A stretch of DNA of 64,000 nucleotides. Source: Cryptomeria japonica. Taxonomy: Eukaryota > Streptophyta > Pinopsida > Cupressales > Cupressaceae. The stretch is taken from the NCBI RefSeq assembly GCF_030272615.1, contig NC_081409.1:654008468-654072467 (forward strand), in the 5' to 3' direction. Of this stretch, positions 35,005 through 47,404 are shown piece by piece; position 1 is the stretch's first letter, and every line of letters begins with the position of its first letter. The translations under genes and the position numbers were made by a program. The notes beneath the pieces are model-generated. The model was not told the origin of the DNA. It did not search any database and saw only the letters and a list, made by a program, of their open reading frames with translations.

Positions 35005-35425
35005 TTTTTAACTAGGGAACATACCTCATGGATAGTCATTTGAGTGCCATTTGCTATGTTCTTGTTGGCCTCTTTATCTCTGATCTGGCTTGCTTTTTTC
35101 CTCCTAGGAGGAGATGGGTTGAAACCCATGTTAGCTTTGCTCTGGTATCTTGTCTTGACTAAATTAGCCTGAGGGGTAGATTTAGGCCCTTTTTTGATCC
35201 CTCTCTTCCACTTTGTAGCTTCATTTATATTTCCATCTTCCTCTTGACTTGTTGTCTTCTGGTCTACTTCATCAACCTCTTCCCACTTAGCATTAAGCAG
35301 TGAGGTCATAGGTGATTGCTAAGTGGTGGCTTGTACCATTTCTACAAATTGTTGTGATCCTGACAATGAGATCCCTCCAAGGATCAAACATCTCTGGGCT
35401 TCTTCAAAATCACTACTGATTCCAC
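35001..35425 (-). pseudogene. C-terminal end of LINE ORF1
   Basis: The frame MTSLLNAKWEEVDEVDQKTT continues into a Lys/Arg-rich tail (KWKRGIKKGPKSTPQANLVK, PSPPRRKKASQIRDKEANK) and stops at 35001, overlapping the endonuclease ATG. Upstream, GISLSGSQQFVEMVQAT is readable to about 35400. Plant LINE ORF1 products bind element RNA. The N-terminal RRM/zinc-knuckle part is missing, so the element is 5'-truncated here. Confidence 0.65.
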
Positions 35426-35433
35426 TATAAATG

Positions 35434-35531
35434 TTAATGATACCACTCTATAAATGATTGTCATTATGAAATACAAGAATAATAGTTAATGATACCACTC
35501 TATAAATGATTGTCCTTATGAAATACAATTG
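35434..35531. repeat. 52-bp tandem duplication
   Basis: TTAATGATACCACTCTATAA and the following TGATTGTC occur at 35434 and again at 35486, each followed by TTATGAAATACAA. It lies just outside the LINE 5' end. Confidence 0.85.
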
Positions 35532-36330
35532 AGACCACCTATATCCTGATATTATATGATATATGTAAAATAATATCATTGCTATCTTTGATATGACACT
35601 TAAAAAAATTCATGATGATCTTGATTAATATATCTACTCTGTAACTATAGTATGATTGGAGGTTGCTATCCTTGATCTATCTTGAAGGAATATGCACATT
35701 GAGATATCCAATCTATAGTAGTAAAGATAATTTTTCTCTTTCTAATGTGTCACTATAGAATATATACTTTGAATCTCCTCCATAGATTATAACAATAATG
35801 GTATGAGATTTCTATCTAATATGGCAATGGTAATATGTTGATAATCTGCTTCAATCACATATAGTGATGAGGTATGATTGTTGTCTCTGATTTTAACTTG
35901 AAACACATGCAATATCTCTGTGCTGTTTCCAATATAAGGAAGATTTGTACGATATTTCATCTTTTTTCTTATTCTTATTATAATATGTCATTACTAATCA
36001 TGATTGTTAGATATCTCTAATGAATTGATTTTAATATTATCTCATTTGTTTATTTTTTATTATTTTTGTGGATAGTTTGTTTTTTCTTTCATTAAAGCCT
36101 TCATGATTCCATTATGTTATAGACTCCCTTCATGATGTATTGTTGACCATATGATTTTCCTATTTTTTGTCTTTACCCTTGTGTTATTGTAATGATGATA
36201 TCTATATGGATTTTCCTAATATATACATCAGAGTATGAATAATAAGTTTAAATATTTAATTAAAACTTATTTAATCATTGATTGATTATTATTTCCTTTA
36301 GATTTTGAGTGGGTATATTACATCATATCA
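35532..36330 (+). repeat. Dispersed repeat family F, copy 2 (uninterrupted)
   Basis: From about 35930 this is homologous to 14740-14980 joined to 20640-20800, without the 5.7-kb insertion. Upstream of 35930 similarity is weak. No coding domain was seen. The 3' end TTTTGAGTGGGTATATTA lies next to Gypsy pol sequence. Confidence 0.65.
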
Positions 36331-36339
36331 AATTTTCAT

Positions 36340-37766
<1,427 letters not shown>

Positions 37767-37969
37767 ATTTTTTAAGGAACATCAAATTCAAACACAAATA
37801 CAACAAGAGTTCAAATTATAATAAATTTATTTTGTTTCATATGCACAACAACAATCAAATTGACTTCAATTCAATTCTTCACTTATTCCTCTGCACCCCT
37901 CTACAAATTCTAATATCTTATTTCAAATCTTATTTTGTGTTGTTTCTAGTTACTTCTATCTTATCTCCA
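37767..37969. other. Short spacer between Gypsy remnant and element B
   Basis: No feature is recognised. The last five bases (CTCCA) form the left target duplication of element B; CTCCC follows its right end at 53206-53210. Confidence 0.5.
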
Positions 37970-39116
37970 TGTTGGTATTTTGATAATGTCTAAGTTGTGA
38001 TTTTCATTGATGGACACACTTTTATTTTATGTATGAGTTATTCTCCATCGGTAATATGTGTTGTGTTGTTCACACCGGTATTATATGCCATTGTATGTAT
38101 AGTCTTTATTTGTTGAAGACTATCAACATTTTGAAGAAGAAGCTTACCGGTCATAGCGGTATGAAGACCTCAAGCAGTATGAAGACCTCAAGCAGAACGA
38201 AGACCCCTAGCGGCAGTTAATCTTTTGATTGAAACATTATGTTCCATTTTTCCAGTCTTATTTGTTAAATCGGTAATCGGTATACTGTACCAAACCGGTA
38301 TAATTGTAAAGTGTGATGAGTTATCATCCACCGATACTTTAGCGGTGTTTCTGTGTCGTGTTACCAAATATGTCTAGATGCACTGTGCCTTGGAAATTGT
38401 AGTCTAATCTTATTGGACCGGCATGAAATCAAATTCCTATATGAGGACATCATGTCTAGGGTTTTGAAGGATTGATGTGTGCGAGTATTGTAGAGAAGAT
38501 TAGGTCTGTGCGAAATAGGTATCACTGCAGAGCTTGTGAGTGCAAAGGATAGAAGACTGAAGTATTGTTGTAAAGCATTAAGGGAGAACTGTCAAGGATC
38601 TAATCAAGAATTTTTTGCTATCTTCTATATCATTCACTTGTTGATTACTAATATCTTCAACAAGTTTGAAACCCTTAACTGGGTAGGCCTAGCCGATCCT
38701 ATTGTAAATCCTCTAACAAGGTTGTTCACAGTCGTGGATTTGAAATCCTTTAACAGGGTAGTCTTTAACATGACTTATCTCCTAAAAGAGATATGGATTC
38801 CTAATAGGATCTATTCTGGTGAAGAACATTGTAAGGCTTTAACGGGTTTGACCTTAACTGGCCTGGTTACTATTCTGCAAATAGTTGACTTGTGATTTTT
38901 ACTCACTATGGTTTTTCCCATTTGGGTTTCCATGTCAAAATATCTTGTGTTATTTTGATTGTTCTTTTGTGGGTGAATGCTCTATTTTCTATTTGGCTTA
39001 TTTATGTTTTAACCAGGTTGTTTTTTAAACTACTACACCAGCCTACTGGAAAGTTGTTTAAGAGTTTGGTTAAGTTCTTAGGCATACTAATTCACCCCCC
39101 CTTGTAGTATTCATCA
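37970..39116 (+). repeat. 5' LTR of element B
   Basis: 1147 bp, TGTTGGTATT...TTCATCA. The R-like part has GTTTTTCCCATTTGGGTTTCC and AAAATATCTTGTGTTAT, then TTCACCCCCCCTTGTAGT near the end. A degenerate series of CCTTAAC(T/A)GGGTAG-type words lies around 38670-38765. Confidence 0.9.
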
Positions 39117-39117
39117 A

Positions 39118-39131
39118 TTGGCATTAGAGCC
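39118..39131 (+). promoter_or_regulatory. Primer-binding-like site of element B
   Basis: TTGGCATTAGAGCC, two mismatches from TTGGTATCAGAGCC, one A after the LTR CA end. Confidence 0.65.
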
Positions 39132-39166
39132 AACCTTTCTATAATTCTAACCACTTGTAAGGAGAT

Positions 39167-40445
39167 ATGGGTGAATACAACATGAGGGACCTCACTCACC
39201 ATCTAACTGAGTCTGAGAGAGCCTATGATGAACTCAAAATCTAGTATAAAGCCTCTTTAGCCAACATAAGAGAACTTGCTGAGCGATGATGGAATCTACT
39301 GAAAATAGCTCTTCTAATGAAGTAGACATGGAGGCCCTAGTCTGAGAAGTGGAGAAAATAAATGAATCCAAAAATAACCTAAGGAGGAGTTGGAAGGACT
39401 GACTATCGGGATGAGTCAGGAGCTAGAAAATAGAAGAAAAGTTGAAGATTTAGTGAAGGACAAGGAGCGTGAGATCTCTAAGTTGAAACAAGAGAGTGGT
39501 ACCATCACCACTCATCTCCAAGAGGGTAATGAAGAGAAAGAAGAAATACAAGAAGACCTCAATGCTGCTATCTCTCAAAATGAAACCTTGACGAAAACCA
39601 ATGATGCTCTTTCCAAGGAACTTGCTGAATCAAAGGAGATACTTGCAAAGTTCAACCGGAGTGCTGCTAAACTGGAATAAAAGTTGGAATTAGTGAAGCC
39701 ATAAAAGGATACCACTAGATTTAGTTTCTCTGCATATGAGGAAGGTGAAGCCTCTGGAGTGAAGATTAATGCACCAAAAGGGAAACCTATACTTAAGAAC
39801 AACAACAAGAGAAAAGGTAAGCCAAAGTTTAAACCTGTATGGTTCAATTGTCATAAGGAAGGACATACTGCCAATGTATGTAGGAGCAAGGCTTACAATA
39901 ATTTTCCTTACATACAAAACAATGTGGCTAGAATTGGTAGATTTAATGGTCACTGTTATGCATGCAACAAGTTTGGGCATAAAGCTTTTGAGTACAGGTC
40001 AGTTATGAACAACTCTGGAAGTTATGCACCAAGATCTAAAGGAGTTGTGTTGGAACCTCCTATGAATCGGAACCCAAACCGGTACAAAACCTATAACCAT
40101 TGGTCTAATGGATATGGAGCGGAAAACAATTAGAGAGCAACCTGTTTGATCTGTCGTGGTAGCGGTCACACTGCTGCAACATGCAGAAGGAAGAATGGAA
40201 ATGTGAACATCGAAGCATGGAGAACACCTAGTATAGTATGTTATCATTGCAATAAATCAAGACACACTACCAAAGCATGCAGACTGAGAAAGAATGGAGA
40301 CATACTGGTCGACCCAAAAGGGAAGATTGATGTTGAAACCGTTCAGGTGGATATGGATAAAACTTGGAAAAATAAATCTGAAGAGAAGCCACAAGATGTA
40401 CTAGTATCTACACCCAGTGTGGAGATCCTTGAACCGGAAAACTGA
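39167..40445 (+). pseudogene. Element B ORF1: coiled-coil gag with four zinc-knuckle positions
   Basis: ATG 39167 opens MGEYNMRDLTHHLTESERAY. After a stop and a frameshift before 39390, the frame gives a long Lys/Glu coiled coil (DLVKDKEREISKLKQESGTI, ALSKELAESKEILAKF). Four knuckle positions follow: WFNCHKEGHTANVC (first Cys replaced by Trp), CYACNKFGHKAFEY (last Cys replaced by Tyr), CLICRGSGHTAATC and CYHCNKSRHTTKAC (both intact). It ends EPEN at 40445. This is a gag-like RNA-binding product whose architecture matches element A ORF1. Four tandem knuckles exceed the one or two usual in plant Copia and Gypsy gags. In-frame stops near 39678, 39702 and 40132 indicate inactivity. Confidence 0.75.
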
Positions 40446-40893
40446 GCTTTGAAAAGCTTAGGGGGAATATATCGGTAACAATGTCTTGAACCCCCAGAGT
40501 ATATCGGTAAAGTGCCTTTATCGGTATTGGTTATGTGTCGACCAACAGAAGAAACAAAGTTGTATGTGCCCTAATGGTGATGCATTTATTATGGTAGGTA
40601 GTAGCATATTTAAAAGTGACTTTTGTCATCATTTTTACTTAACTATTTTCAAAGAAGAATTTTCTAGCTTGAGTAGAGAAACAAGAGTGATTCATCTTGC
40701 ATTCAGGAAGATATCTTGCACAAGATTTTGCAATCATTCAGAGTGGAGGTCAGAGTGGTAAAAAAAGCTTTTGGAGAAGTGTGTTGCATTTGACATCGGT
40801 GTACCCTAGTTTGAAATCGACAAACCCTAGTTTGGAACAATAAGGTATTTTTCGTTGCGTTGAATCACTCTCATCATTTGGAATTATCTTGAT

Positions 40894-41784
40894 ATGGCTT
40901 CTACATCTAAAATACCTTCTAGTTCTACTGAACCTGAGGAATCATCTAAGATTCTTAGGAGGAAGGTGAAGTACAATGCCCCATCTCAAATTCCTGTTGG
41001 AGTCATTGTCGAAGGGGATGTTTCAGGATATATTGATTGCAAACTAGAAGACCTAGGGTCTTTAGTGATTCACTCCCAGCTGAGTTTGTTCTGTAGAAAT
41101 CATAAGAAGATTAAACCTGAGTACAACATAATTGAGAAGAAGAAACTTCACAATGTAGTATATTTTCTCAAGGAATTTATAGAAGAACACATTAGGATTA
41201 TTCTAAGTAGGGTTCATGGTGGTAAGATGTACCTTGAGCGAACCCATGATATTACACCCGAGGCAATTCATGTTGTGACCAGTTTCTATAATATTGGGGA
41301 AGTCCTCGTTCTTCGCAAGATAACCAAAACTAAAGTGATAGAGCACACCAGTTCTATGATCGACCAACGGGCAATGACTGCAAACACCATAAAAGATGAC
41401 TTGGTGAAATATGCGTGCATGGTAATCGGGTATATGGTATTCTATGCTAGAAGAATGAATCATGTTCCTACAACTGTGGTGGATGCTGCTTATAGGATGA
41501 TCAAGGAGAATGAAGAATGTGACTCATGTACCTGCATGCAAAAACAACTCACAGAGAACCTAAAGTCCATCAAAGTGGACAAAACTCTAAGGTTTAAGTT
41601 TGGTCAACTGCTTGTCGGTTTGTTTTTCTATTTTCAAGGATATTTTCCAAGAGTTGGTGATGTTCAATGGTCAAGTGACCTTCTGGTTTCCAGACAAATA
41701 AAGGAGAGTCTGCAAGTAGTGGGAGCTGCGTATCCGAAGACTCTGAATAGGTATTTGGATGAGTTCAGACTAAAGATGAACTAG
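40894..41784 (+). CDS. Element B ORF2: intact 296-residue protein of unknown function
   Basis: The frame is open from ATG 40894 (MASTSKIPSSSTEPEESSK) to the stop at 41784. A Ser/Thr-rich N-terminus is followed by a basic patch (KILRRKVKY), then IPVGVIVEGDVSGYIDCKLE. The core LSRVHGGKMYLERTHDITPE, then AIHVVTSFYNIGE, IKDDLVKYACMVIGYMVFYA, NHVPTTVVDAAYRMIKENEE and FKFGQLLVGLFFYFQGYFPR is shared in order with element A ORF2. The start is supported because A also begins MAS at the same relative place. There is no signal peptide and no recognised catalytic motif. The domain may be distantly related to the putative plant transposon protein domain, as in the ORF at 23932-24732; this is a weak inference. 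Confidence 0.65.
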   Translation: MASTSKIPSSSTEPEESSKILRRKVKYNAPSQIPVGVIVEGDVSGYIDCKLEDLGSLVIHSQLSLFCRNHKKIKPEYNIIEKKKLHNVVYFLKEFIEEHIRIILSRVHGGKMYLERTHDITPEAIHVVTSFYNIGEVLVLRKITKTKVIEHTSSMIDQRAMTANTIKDDLVKYACMVIGYMVFYARRMNHVPTTVVDAAYRMIKENEECDSCTCMQKQLTENLKSIKVDKTLRFKFGQLLVGLFFYFQGYFPRVGDVQWSSDLLVSRQIKESLQVVGAAYPKTLNRYLDEFRLKMN

Positions 41785-41858
41785 AGAATGAGAATATCAG
41801 GTGATCTAGTTAAAAATAATAAGATATTTGTTTCACAATCAAGATAGATCATTGCATA

Positions 41859-42860
41859 ATGCAAGCGGTCGAGCCCAGAGGAGATGAAGTTGAGCCTATG
41901 GGCTATGAAGTGGTAAATGATATACTCATAGGGTATGCATCTACTATACTTGCTTCACCACTAGATCGAAAGAAGAAGAAGACCGGTACTTACTCTGAGA
42001 GATCAAATCTATTGAAGTACCAAAGCAGAAAAAGAGTAAAGCAGTGTCATCAACATCGACATCGGTTACATCTTTTGCCAGTCCAGGAGTGACCAAGACA
42101 TCACTAGCCAAAAATAAACCAGAGGCTATTCCACCAAAGGTATTCGAAAGGAAGAGAAAAACCAGGAATAATTCACCGAATTCAGAAGACACTGAACCAA
42201 AGGTAGAAATAAAGAAGACAAGGCAATCAAGCAAGAAGACAAAGTCCATCGGTAATGTACAAACAACCTCTGCACCGATAAATATACATGTTGCTTGTTA
42301 CCAACCTATGATACATTTTCAAAGAATTATGAAGAATGTCAAAAGGAAAGTACTTGATGATCTAAAGGATTGTTTTAATGATCTTAGTGATAGTGAAAAG
42401 GAAGAAGTAGAGCCAGAGGTCATTAAATATTTGTGTGATAATGATCAGTCTCCGATTGACATTAAACTTGTTGTTCCTAATTCTTTGTATAATTATTTGG
42501 ATAATAAATGACGCATTGTCATTGAAAAGGAGCAAGAAATTAGGGAAGAAATTTTTTCCAAATATTTTCCTAATGCCTCTAATTCAGAATTGTTTGAGAT
42601 TCTTAATCGGTACAAAGGCATCTTTTTCATGCGAAAAAGAAGACTTCAGCTACTTGGTGGCAAAACCTCTGAAGTGGAAAAAGACACCCATCTGTAGGTT
42701 AAAGCAGCTATCAAAATGCACAAAGTATCCGAAGCTAATCGACTAGCTGAGCAAGAGCTTGACCTATCCAGCCAAACTAGATGAAATCTTCGACAGTCTA
42801 GGTGAAAGAATAGTAGATCAAAATGAACCCATTGATGTTGATGCACTAGATGTTGAGGAC
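41859..42860 (+). pseudogene. Continuation of element B ORF2 region, hydrophilic and broken
   Basis: Several overlapping frames give low-complexity hydrophilic sequence: basic and Ser/Thr-rich (SPNSEDTEPKVEIKKTRQSS), then DDLKDCFNDLSDSEKEEVEP and IDIKLVVPNSLYNYLD. Element A has comparable charged remnants after its ORF2 core. Frame changes near 42050, 42510 and 42750 break it. It may once have formed one long ORF2 product with the Lys/Glu-rich part that follows. Confidence 0.5.
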
Positions 42861-44228
42861 ACCACTATAGAGAAGGAGAAATTTGAAAAAGGAGAGAGTG
42901 GAGAAAGAAAAATATGATAAAGCGGCAAAACAAAAATAGGAAAAAGAGAAACTAGAAAAAGAAAAAAGCAGAGAAAGAGAAATTGGTAAAAGAGAAAGCG
43001 GAGAAAGAAAAACAAGAGAAAGAGAAAGTGGAGAAAGTGAGACAAGAGAAAGAGAGAGTAGAGAAGGAAGAAGAGAAGAAGAAGGAAGAGGAGAAGAATA
43101 AAGAAGATGAGAAGAAGAAGGAGGAAGAGGAGAAGAAGAAGGAAGATGAGAAGAAGAAGGAGGAAGAGGAGAAGAAGAAGGAAAATGAGAAGAAAAAGGA
43201 AGAAGAGAAAATGAGGGAAGAAGAGTGGAAGAAAGAAGAAGAGAAGAAGAGAGTGGAAGAGGAGAAAGAGAAGGCTACCAAGGTAACCCAGGAAAAAGAA
43301 GAAGAGGAGAAGAAAATACAAGAGGAGATCAAGGCAAAGGAAGGAGGAAAAAATCCTAAGGCAACTAGAGATCAAGCCAATCAGGTTGATCCCACCGGTC
43401 CCACCGATTTGACACTTGCCTGTCTTACTCAATCGGTTGATGAAAGTGAGCTACTAAGGAGCATTCAACTAGCTCAGGTTAGATTGGAAGAATTGAGGAA
43501 AAAGAAAGAACAAGATGTCATTCAATTTTCTGTTGACACTCTTTCCAATCTAATTCCCGCTACTAACCTTCCCAGTACCAATTCCTCGCTAGCCAAGTTA
43601 AAACTTCTTTGCACAGGAGTCGATGATCAAGTGCAATCTTTAGAAGATGCTGCCTAGGTTTCTGCAAAGAAGAAGCATGAAAAAGCTCTAAAAGATTCAT
43701 TAGTAGAGAAAATGGATGTAGATAGAGAAAAACTACTTAAGCAAAAGGATGATATAAATTTAGCTATGAGTGAAGGCAACCTACCCTTGAGCAAAATTTG
43801 CCAACCTCACCTATTTTGTGAAGATGCTTTGCAATAGAAGAGTCAACTCCAATTGGAGTTAAAGAAGTATATCGGCAACTTCAAATTGCCATATGATTCA
43901 TTCACAGTGTATGGACAAACTGTTCACACTCACTAGCGTCAGATTGCAAAGATTGAATCAGAGATCTACAAGTGAACTCAAGATCTGCAGGAGCTCCAGT
44001 TGCTTCTATTACCAAAATTGCAGGTTCTTCAGAAGTGCTTCCTAAACTTGTAGGCTATTACTGTAACATAGAAGATGAGCACTATCGATGCAATGGAGAA
44101 TTAGCCTTCTAGAAGAAGACCGAGAGTGAAATTTCTGCCTCACTTCTTGATTCATTGTCTTCCGACATGAAGAATTTTCTAAAAAACTTTAAATCTCTTT
44201 TTGAGAAGTTTTACTCTTTATTGCCATG
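42861..44228 (+). pseudogene. Element B Lys/Glu-rich coiled-coil region
   Basis: From about 42983 to 43657 one frame is open for 224 residues. It starts with repeats such as EKEKQEKEKVEKVRQEKERV and EEEKKKEDEKKKEEEEKKKE, encoded by a GAAGAAGAGG-type near-microsatellite. It then becomes ordinary sequence (LTQSVDESELLRSIQLAQVR, LNLI-like tail). After a TAG it goes on as KKKHEKALKDSLVEKMDVDR and further remnants to about 44228. A long charged single helix or coiled coil is likely. The antisense frame over this stretch is Leu/Phe/Ser-rich and is a shadow. Confidence 0.6.
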
Positions 44229-44468
44229 AATATATACTCTGTTTTATGCAATATAACTTTGGTAAATTTTGGTGAAACAGGGAGTGTTTGCATTACTTTC
44301 TCATTGTTGGCAAAGGGGGAGTAGTATTGAAAATTTCATACACATACTTGTAATTTTTGCAAAGGGAGTAGTGTATACGCTTAGGGGGAGTAATTTTGAT
44401 TATGGCATCTGTTTTTGTTTTGTAAGCACTTATATGTCAAAATATTCCTAAGTGTTGCCATCAATGTC

Positions 44469-44480
44469 AAAGGGGGAGAT
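44469..44480 (+). promoter_or_regulatory. Polypurine tract of element B
   Basis: AAAGGGGGAGAT directly before the 3' LTR. A further AAAGGGGGAG lies at about 44312 and TTAGGGGGAG at about 44381. Confidence 0.8.
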
Positions 44481-45017
44481 TGTTGGTATTTTGATAATGT
44501 CTAAGTTGTGATTGTCATTGATGGACACACACTTATTTTATGTATGAGTTATTCTCCATCGGTAATATGTGTTGTGTTGTTTACACCGGTATTATATGCC
44601 ATTGTATGTATAGTCTTTATTTGTTGAAGACTATCAATTTTTTTTGAAGAAGCTTACCGGTCATACCGGTATGAAGACCTCAAGTGGAACAAAGACCCCT
44701 AACAGTAGTTAATCTTTTGATTGGAACATTATGTTCCAGTTTTCTAGTCTTATTCATTAAACTGGTAATCGGTATACTATACCAAACCAGTATAATTGTA
44801 AAGTGTGATGAGTTATCATCCACCAACACTTTAGCAGAGTTTCTGTGTCGTGTTACCAAATATGTCTAGATGCACTATGCCTTGGAAATTGTAGTCTAAT
44901 CTTATTGGACCGACATGAAATCAAATTCTTATATGAGGATACCATGTCTAGGGTTTTGAAGGATTGATGTGTGCAAGTATTGTAGAGCAGATTAGGTCTG
45001 TGTGAAATAGGTATCTC
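44481..45017 (+). repeat. 3' LTR of element B, first part
   Basis: Matches 37970 to about 38520 of the 5' LTR with few differences. It is cut at 45017 by insertion of element C. Confidence 0.9.
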
Positions 45018-46601
45018 TGATAACTCAATGATGAACCACTAGTAACAAATCGGTACTGAGAGGGGGGGGTGAATCAGTACAAACATAAATACAATCCAAA
45101 ACCAGTTTGACAACAAATACTCCAAATGACTGACAAATAGGGATACCTGTTCAACACAGACTGCAATTGGTAAAGCCAAGAGTGTCTAAAACAAGCATTG
45201 ATTGGTTGATCACTTAGCTTTTCACTTAACTCAAAACAACACTACCATTTCACCCTCATGTATGAACATGTAAACTATCATCTGATCATCACAATAGTTA
45301 GTTCAGTATGTTTTATAGACAGGCATAAAACACAGAACCATCATATGCTCAACAAGCAATAACAAAGCATCACACATGACACACATATTTTTCACTTGGA
45401 AACCCAACTGGGAAAAACCACGGTGGGGATGAATACCCACAAGCTACTTTTGAACTCTTTAGAAGTCCGCTCTATTAGGAGCCTTGTCCGGTTAAAGACA
45501 TTACAATAGGTTCTGTTAGGAACCGATCCTGTTAGGGATCACTCGGTTAAGGGATGGCTATAATACCCGGTTAAGGGTTAAACCCGGTTAGGGTTACCTT
45601 GTTAGAGGATTTCAAGAACTCAATAGCTAAAGGATCTCCAGAGCTCTATAGTTTCTCAGAACTAATTAACCTCGAGTTACCTGGTTAAGGGATTTGAATC
45701 ATGCCTATTAAGACCACCCTATTAAGGGATTTTGCATCAAGCCAGTTAAGGCTACTCTGTTAAGGGATTTCACAACTTTTGAAGTGGTTAAAGATCAACA
45801 AGAATTACAATGATCTGATAACATCACTCAATGCTAATGCAAATCAGTTTTGGCTCCTCTTCTCCTTCTGCACATTCACTTTGCAGGTATCTCTTCTCTC
45901 CTTTGGTTTGGCAAGAATCACGTATCACTTCCCTTGGATACACACTCACAACTTTTGCCAACAACTTTAGAAAGAACCACAACATCGACCTTATAGGAAA
46001 CAGACAGGTCGATAGCAAAAACCCTAAACCCTAAACCTATTAGGTTAAGCAATTCAAGCGGTTCAATCTTGACCATTGAATCATACTACATTAAATGCAA
46101 CAATCTTGAATCGATCTCAAGACATTATCCATCATCCATTTTCCACCGATTTCATGGCGGCTGATAACCCATCACGCGTTATCACTGTTTGACAGACTTC
46201 GCACATTCCCGAGGTAGATAGGAATAGTCTTCTTCATGCAAGATCCTTCACGTGTATAGAGATTACATGTTAACACGATCTGTTCTCCATTATACTGCTA
46301 ACTCATCACACAAAGATCACCGATTGAGTCACACAGGCTTGAGGTACTCCAACTGGAAGTGGAAACTACCTACCAACCGATAGTAACACAATGCTTCCAT
46401 GTGCCGGTTCCCATAACTGCATGCCGGTTCATCTTGAACAAATATGCCGCTTCACTTTGGCATATAAACCGGTTCATACATATGCTGGTTCCTCTCTCTT
46501 TTCACCTATCACATGTGCCGGTTCACACCATGTCACATATTGACATCAATGATAACATATAATATCATTATGTCTTCCTGCCGGTTCACGTAATGCTAAC
46601 A
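45018..46601 (-). repeat. 3' LTR of Copia element C
   Basis: 1584 bp, homologous to 51013-52621. On the + strand it begins TGATAACTCA and ends AATGCTAACA. It contains a degenerate array of CCGGTTAAGGG- and CTGTTAGG-type words at about 45470-45780. A telomere-like AAACCCTAAACCCTAAACC lies near 46018. Confidence 0.92.
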
Positions 46602-46613
46602 ATCTCCCCCTTT
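46602..46613 (-). promoter_or_regulatory. Polypurine tract of Copia element C
   Basis: On the minus strand AAAGGGGGAGAT abuts the LTR start, the same string as in elements A and B. More AAGGGGGAG-like words follow at about 46660-46770. Confidence 0.8.
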
Positions 46614-46843
46614 GGCATTGATGGCAATATACAAAGATATCTTCTCCACTTCACATCTTCTCCCCCATTTGCTGCAGATATCTTTTCACTTCACTCCTTC
46701 TCCCCCTTTGACAACAATGCCAAAGTGGAGGTCTAAGCATCTCTGTTCCATCATGTTGCTCCCCCTGAGGAGTAGCATCCTTCAACACATCAATCAACAA
46801 AAAGTTGTCTTTGCAATACCTGACTGATGTGGAACAATTACTT

Positions 46844-47404
46844 TTAGTTCACCTCCTGAAGGGGAAATACCCCTAATTCACCTCTTAAGTGCACAAATGT
46901 AGTCTTTGGGAGAGGCTTGGTGAATATGTCTACTAGCTGCTCCTTACTGGAAACATGTTCTAGTGTAATCTCCTTATTCTGAACCTTTTCCCTCAAGAAA
47001 TGATACTTAAGCTCAAAATGCTTGGTTCTAGAATGTAAAACCGGATTCTTTGATATATTGATAGCACTTGTGTTATCACAGAATATACTTACTGGTTCAG
47101 ATACATGGATCTTGAAGCCTTCCAATACATGCTTCATCCAAATTGACTGAGTGCAGTTCATGAAAGCTGCAACATACTCCACTTCCGCTGTAGATTGAGA
47201 GATACAACTCTACTTTTTACTCATCCATGAGACCAGTCTACCACCAAGGAAGAATGCACCACCGGTTGTGCTCTTCCGGTCATCCACATTACCTACCCAA
47301 TCAGCATCTGTGAACACTTTCAGATTGAAATCATTGCTATATGGGTACCACAATCCATAGTCAAGTGTTCCCTTTGAGATACCTAAGAATCCGCTTGACT
47401 GCAA
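46844..47404 (-). pseudogene. Copia C RNase H domain
   Basis: Minus-strand frames give NDFNLKVFTDADWVGNVDDR (catalytic Asp in TDADWAG-type motif) and KSTTGGAFFLGGRLVSWMSK. After a TAG at 47210-47212 they continue SCISQSTAEVEYVAAFMNCT, then PVSIFCDNTSAINISKNPVL, HSRTKHFELKYHFLREKV and VDIFTKPLPKTTFVHLRGEL. It ends VFPLQEVN at 46844. This is the complete Copia RNase H tail. The single TAG lies where related proteins have Gln, a C-to-T change. Confidence 0.92.

Larger units (their letters stand above)
23040..35425 (-). mobile_element. LINE (L1-like), minus strand, interrupted by LTR element A
   Basis: Read right to left: the end of ORF1 (35420-35001), AP endonuclease (35004-34340), reverse transcriptase (33702-32692), zf-RVT linker (32430-31320), RNase H (25559-25139) and a further ORF (24801-23147). 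LTR element A occupies 25560-31319, and removing it joins the linker ...INRSLCCYSF to ...SEWFKANFDG, so both sides belong to one LINE. The element seems nearly full-length apart from the start of ORF1. Many stops show that it is dead. The 3' border near 23040 is set by the start of LTR-like sequence; no clear A tail or target duplication could be read. Confidence 0.85.

Noticed and set aside
42818-43432. Long minus-strand open frame, rich in Leu, Phe and Ser, resembling a membrane protein
   Set aside because: It is the antisense of the Lys/Glu-rich GAAGAAGAGG tract of element B; the composition is a mirror of the repeat.
46018-46037. Interstitial telomere
   Set aside because: Only two to three AAACCCT units, present in both LTRs of one Copia; better read as an LTR motif than a telomere remnant.
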